Made by a program: the position numbers and the translations under genes
Notes under the pieces: generated by a model
What the model was told of the DNA's origin: nothing
The model's input: only the letters and a program-made list of their open reading frames with translations
The model's database searches: none
Shown: one piece after another, positions 19,499 to 29,087 of the stretch
How positions within the stretch are numbered: the first letter of the stretch is position 1
How the letters are laid out: the number at the start of each line of letters is the position of its first letter
NCBI RefSeq assembly: GCF_000832305.1
Contig: NZ_CP010536.1
Span: forward strand, 930,001 to 994,000
Reading direction: 5' to 3'
Origin: Cupriavidus basilensis
GTDB taxonomy: Bacteria; Pseudomonadota; Gammaproteobacteria; Burkholderiales; Burkholderiaceae
Length of the DNA: 64,000 bases

Positions 19499-19955
19499 GA
19501 CTGCAACTGCAACTGCAACCGCAACTGCAACTGATTAACGTCAACTTCAACTGCAGTTTCACCACCCCTGCGGGGCGGCGACCTACTTTTTTGTCTTGCC
19601 AAAAAAGTAGGCAAAAAAGGCGCGCCGGATGGGGCGACACCCCCTCGGGATTTCACGAAAAGAGCGGCCGGGACCCAAACTCGCATCGCCTTAAGGCGAT
19701 ACTCAGACATGGGTCCCTCTTTTCCGCTCTTTTCGTGAAATCCCGAGGCGCCCCATACGGCCTCTGAACACCTACACGGCTCGCTTCGCATCGCGCTTGG
19801 GTGATTCCCGCCCCTTCGGGCGGGAATCACGGCTACACCGAATCGATGGTCTGGCGATGTCGTTTCCGTTCCCCCTGGTTGGCTCGCCTCTCCCACTTGT
19901 GGGAGAGGGGCCGGGGGAGAGGGCGGGCGTACCTTGTTGCGTCGGCCCTCGATCT
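19499..19955. repeat. Second copy of the hexamer/hairpin repeat plus a REP-like segment
   Basis: The gap after pilL holds a CTGCAA hexamer tract (19499-19534), then 19554-19763, which matches 6745-6954 base for base except one C/T difference by my reading and has no indels. Similarity weakens but continues to about 19815. From 19881 to 19925 there is a separate GC-rich dyad (CTCTCCCAC-TTG-TGGGAGAG plus a gccgggggagagggc tail), similar in style to dispersed REP-like elements. Only the left arm of the composite element is present here. No gene is supported. Confidence 0.75.
19644..19747. repeat. Long hairpin, copy C (identical stem to copy A)
   Basis: A 24-bp perfect inverted repeat (19644-19667 with 19724-19747) around the 16-bp palindrome ATCGCCTTAAGGCGAT at 19685-19700. 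Sequence and spacing equal copy A at 6835-6938, offset by exactly 12,809 bp. Confidence 0.85.
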
Positions 19956-19956
19956 C

Positions 19957-21261
19957 CTACTTGTTCACCATCCGCGCCGGCACCGACACCGTCAACGCCG
20001 CGCCCGCCACCAGACATGCCGCCAGCAGGTACATCCCGGAGTCCGTGCTCTGCGTCATGTCTTTCAACCAGCCCACCGCATACGGGCTGATGAACCCGGC
20101 CAGGTTGCCCAGCGAGTTGATCAGCGCAATCCCCGCAGCCGCGCCTGTGCCCGCCAGGAAGGCGGTCGGCAGGCTCCAGAAGAGCGGCAGGGTGGTCAGG
20201 ATGCCGATGGTGGCCAGCGTCAGGCCGAGCAGTGCCAGCACGGTATTGTTGTGCCATTGCACCGACAGCACCAGGCCGACTGCGCCCAGCAGCGCGGGAA
20301 TGGCGATATGCCAGCGGCGTTCGCGGGTGCGGTCGGCGCTGTAGGCCACCAGCACCATGCCGGCCACCGCGCAGCCGTAGGGGATGGCGGTGAGCAGGCC
20401 GATGTCCAGCGGGCTTTTCACGCCGGTCTGCTTGATGATGGTGGGCAGCCAGAAGCTCACGCCGTACAGGCCCATCACGAAGCTGAAGTAGATCGCGCTC
20501 ATCAGCCACACGCGCGGGCTGGACAGCACCTTGCCGATCGGCGCGTCTTCCTTGTGCATGTCCTCGGCGGCGATATTGCGCTGGAGCAGGGCCTTTTCTT
20601 CGTTGCTCAGCCACTTGGCGTGGACGATGCGGTCGTCCAGGTAGGCCAGCACCACCAGCCCTACCAGCACCGACGGGATGCCTTCGAGCAGGAACATCCA
20701 TTGCCAGCCGGACCAGCCGTTGCGGCCGTCGAATGATTGCATCATCCAGCCCGACAGCGGCCCACCGATGACGCCGGAGAGCGCGATCGCGGTCATGAAG
20801 AAGGTGGTGGTGCGCCCGCGCCGGTGCGACGGGTACCAGTAGGTCAGGTACAGGATGATGCCGGGAAAGAAGCCGGCCTCGGCGATCCCCAGCAGGAAGC
20901 GCAGCACGTAGAACATGGTCGGCGTGGTGACGAACATCATCGCCGCCGAGATCACGCCCCAGGTGATCATGATCCGCGCGATCCAGATGCGCGCGCCGAC
21001 CTTGTGCAGGATCACGTTGCTGGGCACCTCGAAGAGGAAGTAGCCGATGAAGAAGATGCCCGCGCCGAGGCCGTAGATGGTCTCGCTGAACTTCAGGTCG
21101 CCGAGCATCTGCAGCTTGGCGAAGCCGACGTTGACGCGGTCCAGGTACGCCACCACGTAGCAAAGCAAAAGGAACGGCACCAGTCGCAAGGTCACCTTGC
21201 GGTAGGTGGCGTCCTCGAACGCGGGGTCGGCGGCGCCGGAGTGTACTGCGGTTGTTGTCAT
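19957..21261 (-). CDS. MFS transporter, anion:cation symporter (ACS) family
   Basis: 434 residues from the ATG at 21261 (MTTTAVHSGAADP), with AGGAGAC just upstream on the minus strand. Twelve hydrophobic segments; family hallmarks include LLCYVVAYLDRVNVGFAKLQM in helix 1, GIFFIGYFLFEVPSNVILHKVGARIWIARIM in helices 2-3 and FPGIILYLTYWYPSHRRGR in the central helices. ACS carriers take up organic anions such as hexonates, tartrate or phthalate; the substrate here is unknown. It is the last gene of an operon with an aldehyde dehydrogenase and a small membrane protein, suggesting uptake of a compound catabolised via an aldehyde. Confidence 0.9.
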   Translation of the reverse strand: MTTTAVHSGAADPAFEDATYRKVTLRLVPFLLLCYVVAYLDRVNVGFAKLQMLGDLKFSETIYGLGAGIFFIGYFLFEVPSNVILHKVGARIWIARIMITWGVISAAMMFVTTPTMFYVLRFLLGIAEAGFFPGIILYLTYWYPSHRRGRTTTFFMTAIALSGVIGGPLSGWMMQSFDGRNGWSGWQWMFLLEGIPSVLVGLVVLAYLDDRIVHAKWLSNEEKALLQRNIAAEDMHKEDAPIGKVLSSPRVWLMSAIYFSFVMGLYGVSFWLPTIIKQTGVKSPLDIGLLTAIPYGCAVAGMVLVAYSADRTRERRWHIAIPALLGAVGLVLSVQWHNNTVLALLGLTLATIGILTTLPLFWSLPTAFLAGTGAAAGIALINSLGNLAGFISPYAVGWLKDMTQSTDSGMYLLAACLVAGAALTVSVPARMVNK

Positions 21262-21377
21262 GCTGTCTCCTCTTGGATCTGTCGATCTACATGGATCTAT
21301 TTTTCTGGTTGCACGATACCGCCGGGGTGGCGCCGCTTGCGGCGCCGGAAAAAAACTGCCAGGTATGGGCGAATGCC

Positions 21378-21620
21378 TTAGTGGGAGAACGGGCCGCGGC
21401 CGCGCAGCGCGTTGGCGACCATCATCAGCGCGAGCAGGAAGGGCAGCGCCACGTAGAGGCACCAGTGCACGCGGTCCCCCACGGTGTCGCCCCATTTGCG
21501 CTTGAAGACCTGCAGGCGCGGCATGGCCGAGGGGTTGGTGGCGCGTTTGTTTCTGACGTGCCACGCCATCCAGAAGAAGAAAATGGCGAAGGCGACGGAC
21601 AGGAAGTTGATATTACCCAT
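21378..21620 (-). CDS. Small membrane protein, unknown function
   Basis: 80 residues. The N-terminal helix (NINFLSVAFAIFFFWMAWHV) is followed by a charged cytosolic segment (RNKRATNPSAMPRLQVFKRKWGD) and a second helix (WCLYVALPFLLALMMVANAL). I do not recognise the family. Its start overlaps the aldehyde dehydrogenase stop in the 8-bp sequence ATGGGTAA (21613-21620), an arrangement for translational coupling, so it is probably a real gene. A role linked to the following transporter or to membrane tethering of the dehydrogenase is speculation. Confidence 0.75.
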   Translation of the reverse strand: MGNINFLSVAFAIFFFWMAWHVRNKRATNPSAMPRLQVFKRKWGDTVGDRVHWCLYVALPFLLALMMVANALRGRGPFSH

Positions 21621-23049
21621 GTTGAATTGCGATGGTTTTCAGTGTGGTGAATCCGTACAGGGCTTCGAAGCCCTTCTCGCGGCCGTAGCCGGACTGCCCG
21701 CTGCCGCCAAAAGGTAGCTCTACCCCGCCGCCGGCACCGTAGTTGTTGATAAAGACCTGGCCCGCGCGCAGCTTGTGCGCCAGGCGCAGCTGGCGCGCGC
21801 CATCGCGGGTCCAGATGCCGGCGACCAGGCCATAAGGCGTGCCGTTGGCCAGCGCAATGGCTTCTGCCTCGGTGTCGAACGGTGTGGCGGCCAGCAGTGG
21901 GCCAAACACTTCCTCCTGCGCCAGCCGGTGCGTGGGCGGCACGTCGCGGAACAGCATCGGCACCTGGTAATAGCCGGACTCCGGCGCTTGCGCCACGATC
22001 TGGCCTTGCGCCATGGCGGTAATGCCGGCGTGCTGCGCATCGGAGACGAAATCCCAGACGCGCTGCTGCTGCTTGCGGTTGATCAGCGGGCCGCATTCCA
22101 GGTCCAGCTCCGACGGCCCTACGCGCAAGGACTCGAACACCGTGGCCAGGCGGTCGAGCACGGCGTTGTAAAGCGGGCGTTCCACCAGCACGCGGCTGCC
22201 GGCCGAGCAGGTCTGGCCCGCGTTCTGCACGATGCCGTTGACGATGACCGGCACCAGCGCGTCGATGTCGGCATCGGCAAAGACGATCTGGGGCGACTTG
22301 CCGCCGAGCTCCAGCGTGACCGGCACGTGGTTCTCGGCTGCCATCTGCGCGATCAGCTTGCCGGTCTGCGGCGAGCCGGTGAAGGAGATGTGGTTGATGC
22401 CGGTGTGGCGCGCCAGCGCGGCGCCGGCTTCATGGCCGTAGCCGGTAACGATGTTCAGCGCGCCCTCGGGCAGGCCGGCCTCGGCCGCCAGCTCCGCCAC
22501 GCGCAGCAGCGACAGGCAGGCGTCTTCGGCGGGCTTGACCACGCAGGCATTGCCCGTGGCCAGCGCCGCGCCCACGCTGCGCCCGAAGATCTGCAGCGGG
22601 TAGTTCCACGGGATGATGTGGCCGGTCACGCCATGCGGCTCGCGCACGGTCAGCACGGTAAAGCCGGGCTGGTAGGGGATGGTCTGGCCGTGCAGCTTGT
22701 CGGCCGCGCCGGCGTAGAACTCGAAGTAGCGCGCCACGGCGCGCGCGTCGGCGGCGGCCTGGCGCAGGGGCTTGCCGGTATCGCGCGCTTCCAGCGCGGC
22801 GAGCTCGGCCTCGTGCTCGATCAGGGTCAGCGCCACGCGGTTGAGCAGGCGGGAGCGCTCGGCGGGCGCCATCGCGCCCCAGGCGCCGTCGGCGGCCTGG
22901 CGCGCGGCGTGCACGGCCACGTTGATGTCGACCGCGTTGCCGCGGGCGATTTCGGCGAAAGGCTCGCCGCTGGATGGGTCGAATACCTTGATGCGCAAGC
23001 CGGAGTCCGGCGCGATCAGGCGGTTGGCAACGAAGTGCTGGGCGTGCAT
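21613..23049 (-). CDS. NAD(P)+-dependent aldehyde dehydrogenase
   Basis: 478 residues from the ATG at 23049 (MHAQHFVANRLIAPDSG); the frame stays open to 23160, but the upstream part is unlike the family. Signatures: IIPWNYPLQIFGRSVGAALATGNACVVKPAE, the cofactor motif FTGSPQTGKLI, catalytic Glu in VTLELGGKSPQIV, catalytic Cys in GIVQNAGQTCSAGSRVLV and the late QEEVFGPLLAATPF. It oxidises an aldehyde to an acid; the pattern is betaine-aldehyde/aminobutyraldehyde-like, but specificity cannot be read. First gene of a three-gene operon with a small membrane protein and an ACS transporter; divergent from ppa. Confidence 0.92.
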   Translation of the reverse strand: MHAQHFVANRLIAPDSGLRIKVFDPSSGEPFAEIARGNAVDINVAVHAARQAADGAWGAMAPAERSRLLNRVALTLIEHEAELAALEARDTGKPLRQAAADARAVARYFEFYAGAADKLHGQTIPYQPGFTVLTVREPHGVTGHIIPWNYPLQIFGRSVGAALATGNACVVKPAEDACLSLLRVAELAAEAGLPEGALNIVTGYGHEAGAALARHTGINHISFTGSPQTGKLIAQMAAENHVPVTLELGGKSPQIVFADADIDALVPVIVNGIVQNAGQTCSAGSRVLVERPLYNAVLDRLATVFESLRVGPSELDLECGPLINRKQQQRVWDFVSDAQHAGITAMAQGQIVAQAPESGYYQVPMLFRDVPPTHRLAQEEVFGPLLAATPFDTEAEAIALANGTPYGLVAGIWTRDGARQLRLAHKLRAGQVFINNYGAGGGVELPFGGSGQSGYGREKGFEALYGFTTLKTIAIQHG

Positions 23050-23194
23050 TGGATAGCTCCGGCTGGATGCGACTGCCAGGCTGTGGCTGGCAGTGCGCCT
23101 GTCGATGCGGCTTTCGGACAATCCGCCATTATCACTCACGGCGCGAGACGCGCAAGGCACGCGCCGCGTCAGGCCTGGGTCAGCTTCGAAACGC

Positions 23195-23200
23195 TATAAT
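23195..23200 (+). promoter_or_regulatory. Candidate -10 box of ppa
   Basis: A consensus TATAAT lies 38 bp before the ppa start. No good -35 is visible at 16-18 bp spacing, so the call rests on the -10 and its position alone. Confidence 0.4.
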
Positions 23201-23238
23201 GCCCGCCATCCTCAAACACAGGCATCTGGAGAGCAAGC

Positions 23239-23766
23239 ATGAGCTTCAACCTCGTTTCCCCCGGCAAGGACATCCCGAACGATTTCAACGTCATCATCGA
23301 AATCTCCGCCCAGAGCGATCCGGTGAAGTACGAAGCCGACAAGGAAACCGGCCTGCTCTTCGTCGACCGTTTCATCGGCACCGGCATGCGCTACCCGGCC
23401 AACTACGGCTTCATTCCCCAGACCCTGTCGGGCGACGGCGACCCCGTCGACGTGCTGGTGCTCTCGCCGTTCCCGATCCTGGCCGGCGCAGTGGTGCGCT
23501 GCCGCGCGCTGGGCATGCTCAAGATGACCGACGAGTCGGGCGTGGATGCCAAGCTGGTCGCCGTGCCGCTGGACAAGCTGTCGCCCGCCACCGCCTTCAT
23601 GAAGGGCCTGTCGGACGTGCCGCAGAACCTGCTGGACCAGATCAAGCACTTCTTTGAGAACTACAAGGCACTCGAGGCAGGCAAGTGGGTCAAGGTGGAA
23701 GGCTGGGCCGGCATTGAAGAAGCCCATAAGGAAATCACCGACGGCGTGGCGAACTACACCAAGTAA
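23239..23766 (+). CDS. ppa: Inorganic pyrophosphatase (family I)
   Basis: 175 residues, the normal length for the soluble bacterial hexameric enzyme. It hydrolyses pyrophosphate to phosphate in the cytoplasm and so drives biosynthetic reactions. The metal-binding motif is present as [14 protein letters not shown], with upstream [11 protein letters not shown] and downstream [23 protein letters not shown] lies about 6 bp before the ATG. Monocistronic, with a strong hairpin terminator 58 bp downstream. Confidence 0.97.
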   Translation: MSFNLVSPGKDIPNDFNVIIEISAQSDPVKYEADKETGLLFVDRFIGTGMRYPANYGFIPQTLSGDGDPVDVLVLSPFPILAGAVVRCRALGMLKMTDESGVDAKLVAVPLDKLSPATAFMKGLSDVPQNLLDQIKHFFENYKALEAGKWVKVEGWAGIEEAHKEITDGVANYTK

Positions 23767-23823
23767 GCCCCGGCAGCCATGGCCAGTCATGCCCGATTCC
23801 GGCGCGTGGCTGAACCGATGCTG

Positions 23824-23850
23824 AAAAAACCCCGCTGCGGCGGGGTTTTT
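23824..23850 (+). terminator. Rho-independent terminator of ppa
   Basis: AAAAAACCCCGC-TGCG-GCGGGGTTTTTT: a GC stem with flanking A and T runs, so it can act on both strands. It lies 58 bp after the ppa stop. Confidence 0.93.
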
Positions 23851-23946
23851 TGTTGCGCCAGGCTTGATGGAAACCAAAGACGCCATAAAGCCGGTGGGTT
23901 AAGCTTCAATCACAGAACAACTCGGCAGGCAAACTGCCTATTCCCC

Positions 23947-24501
23947 ATGTCCACTACCTTTTCGACGCCGTCCACCCTGGCACGGTATTCCGGCCCGGCG
24001 GTGTTCTTCCACTGGGCAGTATTCCTGCTGATCGCCACCGCGTACGCCGCGATCGAGCTCAAGGGCTTTCTGCCCAAGGGCAGCGCTTCGCGGGCGTTGT
24101 CGATGTCGGTGCACACGTGGGCTGGCGCGCTGGTGCTCGTCCTGGCGGTGCCGCGCCTCCTGTGGCGCCTGGTGCGCGGCGCGCCGGCGCCCGAGCCCGG
24201 TCCGCGCTGGATGCAGCTGCTCGGCAGCGCCATGCACTTCGTACTCTATCTGTTCATATTCGCGCAGCCCGTGCTGGGCCTGCTGGCGCTCAACGCCGAC
24301 GGCCACCTGCTGACGGTGCCAGGCCTTGGCATCGAGCTGCCCTCGCTGGTGGCGCAAAGCAAAGACCTGAAAGAGATCCTCGAGGACGTCCACGGCACAC
24401 TGGGCACCGCCTTCTACATGGTGATCGGGCTGCACGCCATCGCGGCGCTGTTCCACCACTACATGCTGGGCGATAACACGCTGCGGCGCATGTGGCGCTA
24501 G
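23947..24501 (+). CDS. Cytochrome b561
   Basis: 184 residues from the ATG at 23947 (MSTTFSTPSTLARYSGPAVFFHW). Four membrane helices; heme-ligand histidines are expected in FFHWAVFLLIATAYA, SMSVHTWAGALVLVLAVPRLLWRL, the MHFVLYLFIFAQPVLGLLA helix and the C-terminal LHAIAALFHHYMLGD. It is a bacterial inner-membrane di-heme b-type cytochrome, probably passing electrons between quinol and a periplasmic or soluble partner such as superoxide. The upstream frame (from 23779) contains the ppa terminator and was excluded. It is convergent with the GNAT-like gene. Confidence 0.92.
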   Translation: MSTTFSTPSTLARYSGPAVFFHWAVFLLIATAYAAIELKGFLPKGSASRALSMSVHTWAGALVLVLAVPRLLWRLVRGAPAPEPGPRWMQLLGSAMHFVLYLFIFAQPVLGLLALNADGHLLTVPGLGIELPSLVAQSKDLKEILEDVHGTLGTAFYMVIGLHAIAALFHHYMLGDNTLRRMWR

Positions 24502-24530
24502 TGCGGCGGGCAAGCCGGCCTTAGCCGGCC

Positions 24531-25697
24531 TTAGCCGCGTGCAAACGGCGTGCGGTCGTTGAGCTCGTCCAGGTAGGCATCGATGCCCTGGCGCTCGCGC
24601 ACCAGGAAACGCTCCACGGCATCGGCAAAGGACGGGTGCGCCAGCCAGTGCGCGGAGCGGGTCGCCACTGGCAGGAAGCCCCGCGCCATCTTGTGCTCGC
24701 CCTGGGCGCCGCCTTCGAAGGTACGGATGCCCTGGGCGATGCAAAACTCCAGCGGCTGGTAGTACGCCGTCTCGAAATGCAGGCAGGGGTGGTGCTCGAG
24801 TGCGCCCCAGTAGCGCCCGAACAGGGTGCTGCGCGCCGGGTCGTCGTCATAGACCACCAGGGACGCGGCAATCGGCTGGCCGGCACGCTCGGCCACCAGC
24901 AGCAGCAGGTTCTGCGGCATGGCGGCGCCGATGCGCTGGAAGAAATCCAGGTTCAGGTAGGGCGTGGAATGATGCTCGCGGTACGTTTGCCGGTAGCAGC
25001 GGTTGAAAAAGCGCCATTGCGCCTCGTCGATCTCGGGCCCGCGCAACTGGCGGAAGGTGATGCCGGCGTCGGCCACGCGGCGCCGTTCGGCGCGGATGTT
25101 CTTGCGTTTCTTTTGCGAGAGCGTGGCCAGGAACGCGTCGAAGCTCTCATAGCCCGGGTTGGTCCAGTGGAACTGCACGCCGTGGCGCATCAGCATGCCG
25201 GCGTCTTCCATCAGCGCGGCCTCGTGCTCGTCGGGAAACAGCACGTGCAGGGAGGACAGCTGGCTTTGTTCCGCCACCGCCAGTGCACATTGCAGCAGGC
25301 AGCGGCGCGCGTCTTCGTCCTCGGCCAGCAGCCGCGCACCTTGCACGGGCGTGAAGGGAATCGCGGACAGCAGCTTGGGGTAGTACGGCAGGCGATGCTG
25401 CGCGTAGGCGTCGGCCCAGGCCCAGTCGAACACGTATTCCCCATAAGAGTGCGACTTCGCGTACAGCGGCATGGCCGCCGCCAGGCGCTCGCCACCCTCG
25501 GCGCGTGGCGCCCATAACGTCAGGTAGCGCGGGCTCCAGCCGGTCTCGTCGCAGGCGCTGCCGCTGGCATGCATGGCATGCAGGAAGGCGTGGCGCAGGA
25601 ACGGCGTGGCCCCGGGCTGGGCTGCCACCAGGGTGTCCCACTCGGCCTCGGGCAGCTCGGACAGATCGAAAACGATCTGCGTGCGATAATTCTCCAT
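24531..25697 (-). CDS. GNAT/FemAB-like acyltransferase (COG3146, DUF482 type)
   Basis: 388 residues from the ATG at 25697 (MENYRTQIVFDLSELPEAEWD; AGGAA about 12 bp upstream). Typical segments: FLRHAFLHAMHASGSACDETGWSPRYLTLW, KSHSYGEYVFDWAWADAY, YPKLLSAIPFTPVQGARLL, KRKNIRAERRRVADAGI and FCIAQGIRTFEGGAQGEHKMARGFLP. The fold is related to peptidyl-tRNA-dependent FemAB and to GNAT acyltransferases; biochemical function is unassigned. Starts at 25811 or 25847 are also open; the latter abuts a 9-bp tandem repeat, so the N-terminus is uncertain. Confidence 0.82.
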   Translation of the reverse strand: MENYRTQIVFDLSELPEAEWDTLVAAQPGATPFLRHAFLHAMHASGSACDETGWSPRYLTLWAPRAEGGERLAAAMPLYAKSHSYGEYVFDWAWADAYAQHRLPYYPKLLSAIPFTPVQGARLLAEDEDARRCLLQCALAVAEQSQLSSLHVLFPDEHEAALMEDAGMLMRHGVQFHWTNPGYESFDAFLATLSQKKRKNIRAERRRVADAGITFRQLRGPEIDEAQWRFFNRCYRQTYREHHSTPYLNLDFFQRIGAAMPQNLLLLVAERAGQPIAASLVVYDDDPARSTLFGRYWGALEHHPCLHFETAYYQPLEFCIAQGIRTFEGGAQGEHKMARGFLPVATRSAHWLAHPSFADAVERFLVRERQGIDAYLDELNDRTPFARG

Positions 25698-25845
25698 CCG
25701 CTCGTGTTCCTGCCGGCCTTGTGCCGCAGCCGCCCCCGGGGTGGCCGCGTCGGGCTGGTCGGAGCCGGGCTTGAAAGATTCAGGCTGCATTGCGCTAGAT
25801 TTGCTCATCATCGGCGCTGCCCTCGGGCGGCGCCCTTGTTCCGGC

Positions 25846-25908
25846 ATGGCTGCTATGGCTGCTATGGCTGCTATGGCTGCTATGGCTGCTACGGCCGCTA
25901 TGGCTGAT
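25846..25908. repeat. 9-bp tandem repeat, (ATGGCTGCT)n
   Basis: Five exact ATGGCTGCT units (25846-25890) are followed by a degenerate ACGGCCGCT and a partial ATGGCTGAT. The repeat lies between the divergent acyltransferase gene and the PII gene, directly before the most upstream possible start of the former. Copy number could vary by slipped-strand replication. The rest of this 345-bp gap holds the PII promoter; TAAAAT at about 26002-26007 is a possible -10. Confidence 0.9.
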
Positions 25909-26033
25909 CACGCCGCGCCCGCGCAGATGCGGGCGGGCAACGGTTGAGTCTACCGGAAATGGCGCGGTGCGGCAGGCCACATCCCGCTGCCGGCAGGCAG
26001 GCTAAAATCTCTCACTAACCAACGACTATATAA

Positions 26034-26381
<348 letters not shown>

Positions 26382-26423
26382 GCATTCGGGCGCCCAGGCC
26401 TTTTTGGCGTTCAAGCGCCAGCG

Positions 26424-26465
26424 GGCAATCCAGGCGATCCCACGGGAGGGGGCGCCTGGATTGCC
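26424..26465. terminator. Convergent terminator between PII and TRIC genes
   Basis: GGCAATCCAGGCG (26424-26436) pairs exactly with CGCCTGGATTGCC (26453-26465) around a 16-nt loop. It lies between two convergent genes. There is no T-run, so it may act as a stem only or with Rho. Confidence 0.55.
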
Positions 26466-26476
26466 GCTGTTGTTGC

Positions 26477-27118
26477 CTAGCTCGGCAGCTTCCAGCCGAA
26501 GCGCACGCACAGCAGGCGCGCCGCCGTGATGGTGATGGCGCCCGCCAGCAGGGCCAGTTCCTGTTCGGCCTGCAGCCAGGTCAGGCCAATATAGACGCAG
26601 CAGCCGACGAAGGCACAGGTGGCATAGGGCGAGCGGTCCCGCAGGATCATCGGCACCTCGTTGCACAACACGTCGCGCACCACGCCACCGAACACCGAAG
26701 AGATGATGCCCATCATGACCGCCACGGTCGGGGTCATCTGCGCCACCAGCGCGAGCGATGTGCCGGTGACGGAAAACAGCCCCAGGCCGATCGCATCGGC
26801 CGTGATCATGGTGCGCTCGGACGCCACCCGGCTGACCACCCGTAGCACGAACGACGCGCCGAGCGACATCACGAAGATCAGGATCACATAGCCTTCGTGG
26901 TCGACCCAGTAGAAGGGGCGGCGGTCCAGCAACACGTCGCGCACCGTGCCGCCGCCGAAGGCGGTGGCGAATGCCACCACGAAGGTGCCCACGGCATCGA
27001 AGCGTTGCTTGCGCGCATCGACCACGCCGGAGACGGCAAAGGCGAGCACGCCCACTACTTCCATGACATGCAGGATCAGGGGCAACCGCCCCATCAGGAG
27101 ATCGAGCGGCAGATGCAT
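26477..27118 (-). CDS. TRIC cation channel family membrane protein (UPF0126, YicG-like)
   Basis: 213 residues with about seven membrane helices and two related halves. Each half carries the UPF0126 motif: GVLAFAVSGVVDARKQRFDAVGTFVVAFATAFGGGTVRDVLLDRRPFYW and GLGLFSVTGTSLAL...GIISSVFGGVVRDVLCNEVPMILR. Bacterial and archaeal TRIC homologues form trimeric monovalent cation channels; the ion here is not known. It is convergent with the PII gene and lies 13 bp downstream of the Smr gene on the same strand, so the two may be co-transcribed. Confidence 0.9.
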   Translation of the reverse strand: MHLPLDLLMGRLPLILHVMEVVGVLAFAVSGVVDARKQRFDAVGTFVVAFATAFGGGTVRDVLLDRRPFYWVDHEGYVILIFVMSLGASFVLRVVSRVASERTMITADAIGLGLFSVTGTSLALVAQMTPTVAVMMGIISSVFGGVVRDVLCNEVPMILRDRSPYATCAFVGCCVYIGLTWLQAEQELALLAGAITITAARLLCVRFGWKLPS

Positions 27119-27131
27119 CGTGCGCGCCGTC

Positions 27132-27836
27132 TCAGGCGTGCGGCTGGCGCAGCAGCACCATCAGCGCGCCGGCCCCACCCTCGGCGCCGCGTGCCTGCAC
27201 GAAGGCCAGTACTTCTTCCTTCTGTACCAGCCAGCTGCGCACCTTACCCTTGAGCACGGGCGTCTTGTCCGGCGAGCCGTTGCCTTTGCCGTGGATCACG
27301 CGCACGCAGCGCACGCCACGCTTGACCGAGCGCCGCACGAACTCGGCCAGTGCCTCGCGCGCTTCTTCGCTGCGCAGGCCGTGCAGGTCGATCTTGTCCT
27401 GGGGCACCCATTCGCCGCGACGCAGCTTCTTGACCACGTCCATGCCAATGCCGGGGCGGCGGAACGACAGGGTCTCGTCGGTATCGAGCAGGTTCTCGAC
27501 ATCGAACTCGTCCGAAAGCGACGCGGCCAGCACGGCTTTGTCGTCCAGCTGGGTTTGCACCGGCACGGGCGCCGGGTGGCGGGGCGCGGGAGTGACGCGG
27601 TTGCGGTCGCGCAGCGTGTTGACGTTGCCAACGCTGCTGCGGAATACGTCGGCTTCTTCGCGGGCGCGCTGCGCGGCTTCGTCCGCCGCGCGGCGCTCGG
27701 CTTCGCGCCGCTCGGTGTCGGCCTTGAGGGAGTCGCGCAAGCCGGACAGGTCGGTCAGGCCGAAACGCTTGGGCGGGCTGGCGGCAGGGGGGGCGGGTTT
27801 GGCGGGCTTGGCGGGCTTTCTGGCGCCGTGCGTCAT
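27132..27836 (-). CDS. Smr domain protein
   Basis: 234 residues. A basic, Ala/Pro-rich start and a helical charged region (RRAADEAAQRAREEADVFRSS) lead to a C-terminal Smr domain: KIDLHGLRSEEAREALAEFV (the DLHG motif), then RCVRVIHGKGNGSPDKTPVLKGKVRSWL (HGKG/S motif) and the final VLAFVQARGAEGGAGALMVLLR. Stand-alone Smr proteins are nucleases linked to ribosome rescue or DNA structures; here the target is unknown. It is followed by the TRIC channel gene on the same strand. Confidence 0.92.
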   Translation of the reverse strand: MTHGARKPAKPAKPAPPAASPPKRFGLTDLSGLRDSLKADTERREAERRAADEAAQRAREEADVFRSSVGNVNTLRDRNRVTPAPRHPAPVPVQTQLDDKAVLAASLSDEFDVENLLDTDETLSFRRPGIGMDVVKKLRRGEWVPQDKIDLHGLRSEEAREALAEFVRRSVKRGVRCVRVIHGKGNGSPDKTPVLKGKVRSWLVQKEEVLAFVQARGAEGGAGALMVLLRQPHA

Positions 27837-27920
27837 GGCGAGTCTCCGGGGTGCTCGGCGTGATTATAGGGTGGCAGGGCGGGGCGCGGCTGGTGCGTGC
27901 GGCGGCATCACCGGCTCGAA

Positions 27921-27947
27921 AAAGACAAAGGCCGGGCAAGCCCGGCC
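27921..27947 (-). terminator. Terminator of trxB
   Basis: On the minus strand GGCCGGGC-TT-GCCCGGCC (27930-27947) is followed by TTTGTCTTTTT. It lies 23 bp after the trxB stop codon. Confidence 0.88.
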
Positions 27948-27969
27948 TGAGCCTTCAGTCTTTGTCTCT

Positions 27970-28926
<957 letters not shown>

Positions 28927-29087
28927 CTATGGCTGGTGCGCCTTGATGCGCACTAGCGTGAATCGAAACCAGCATTATAAGTGGACCGGCGTTTGCTCAC
29001 TGTTGCAAATTCCAATGGGAGCGATAGCCCTGGCCAAGGTTAAAATGGCCGGCACCACCCTCTTCCGTTGGCAACCCAGATCCAGGC

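Noticed and set aside
25846..25908. ATGGCTGCT repeat considered as a coding sequence
   Set aside because: Open frames through it on both strands are short, repetitive and lack ribosome-binding sites; it lies in a divergent promoter region.
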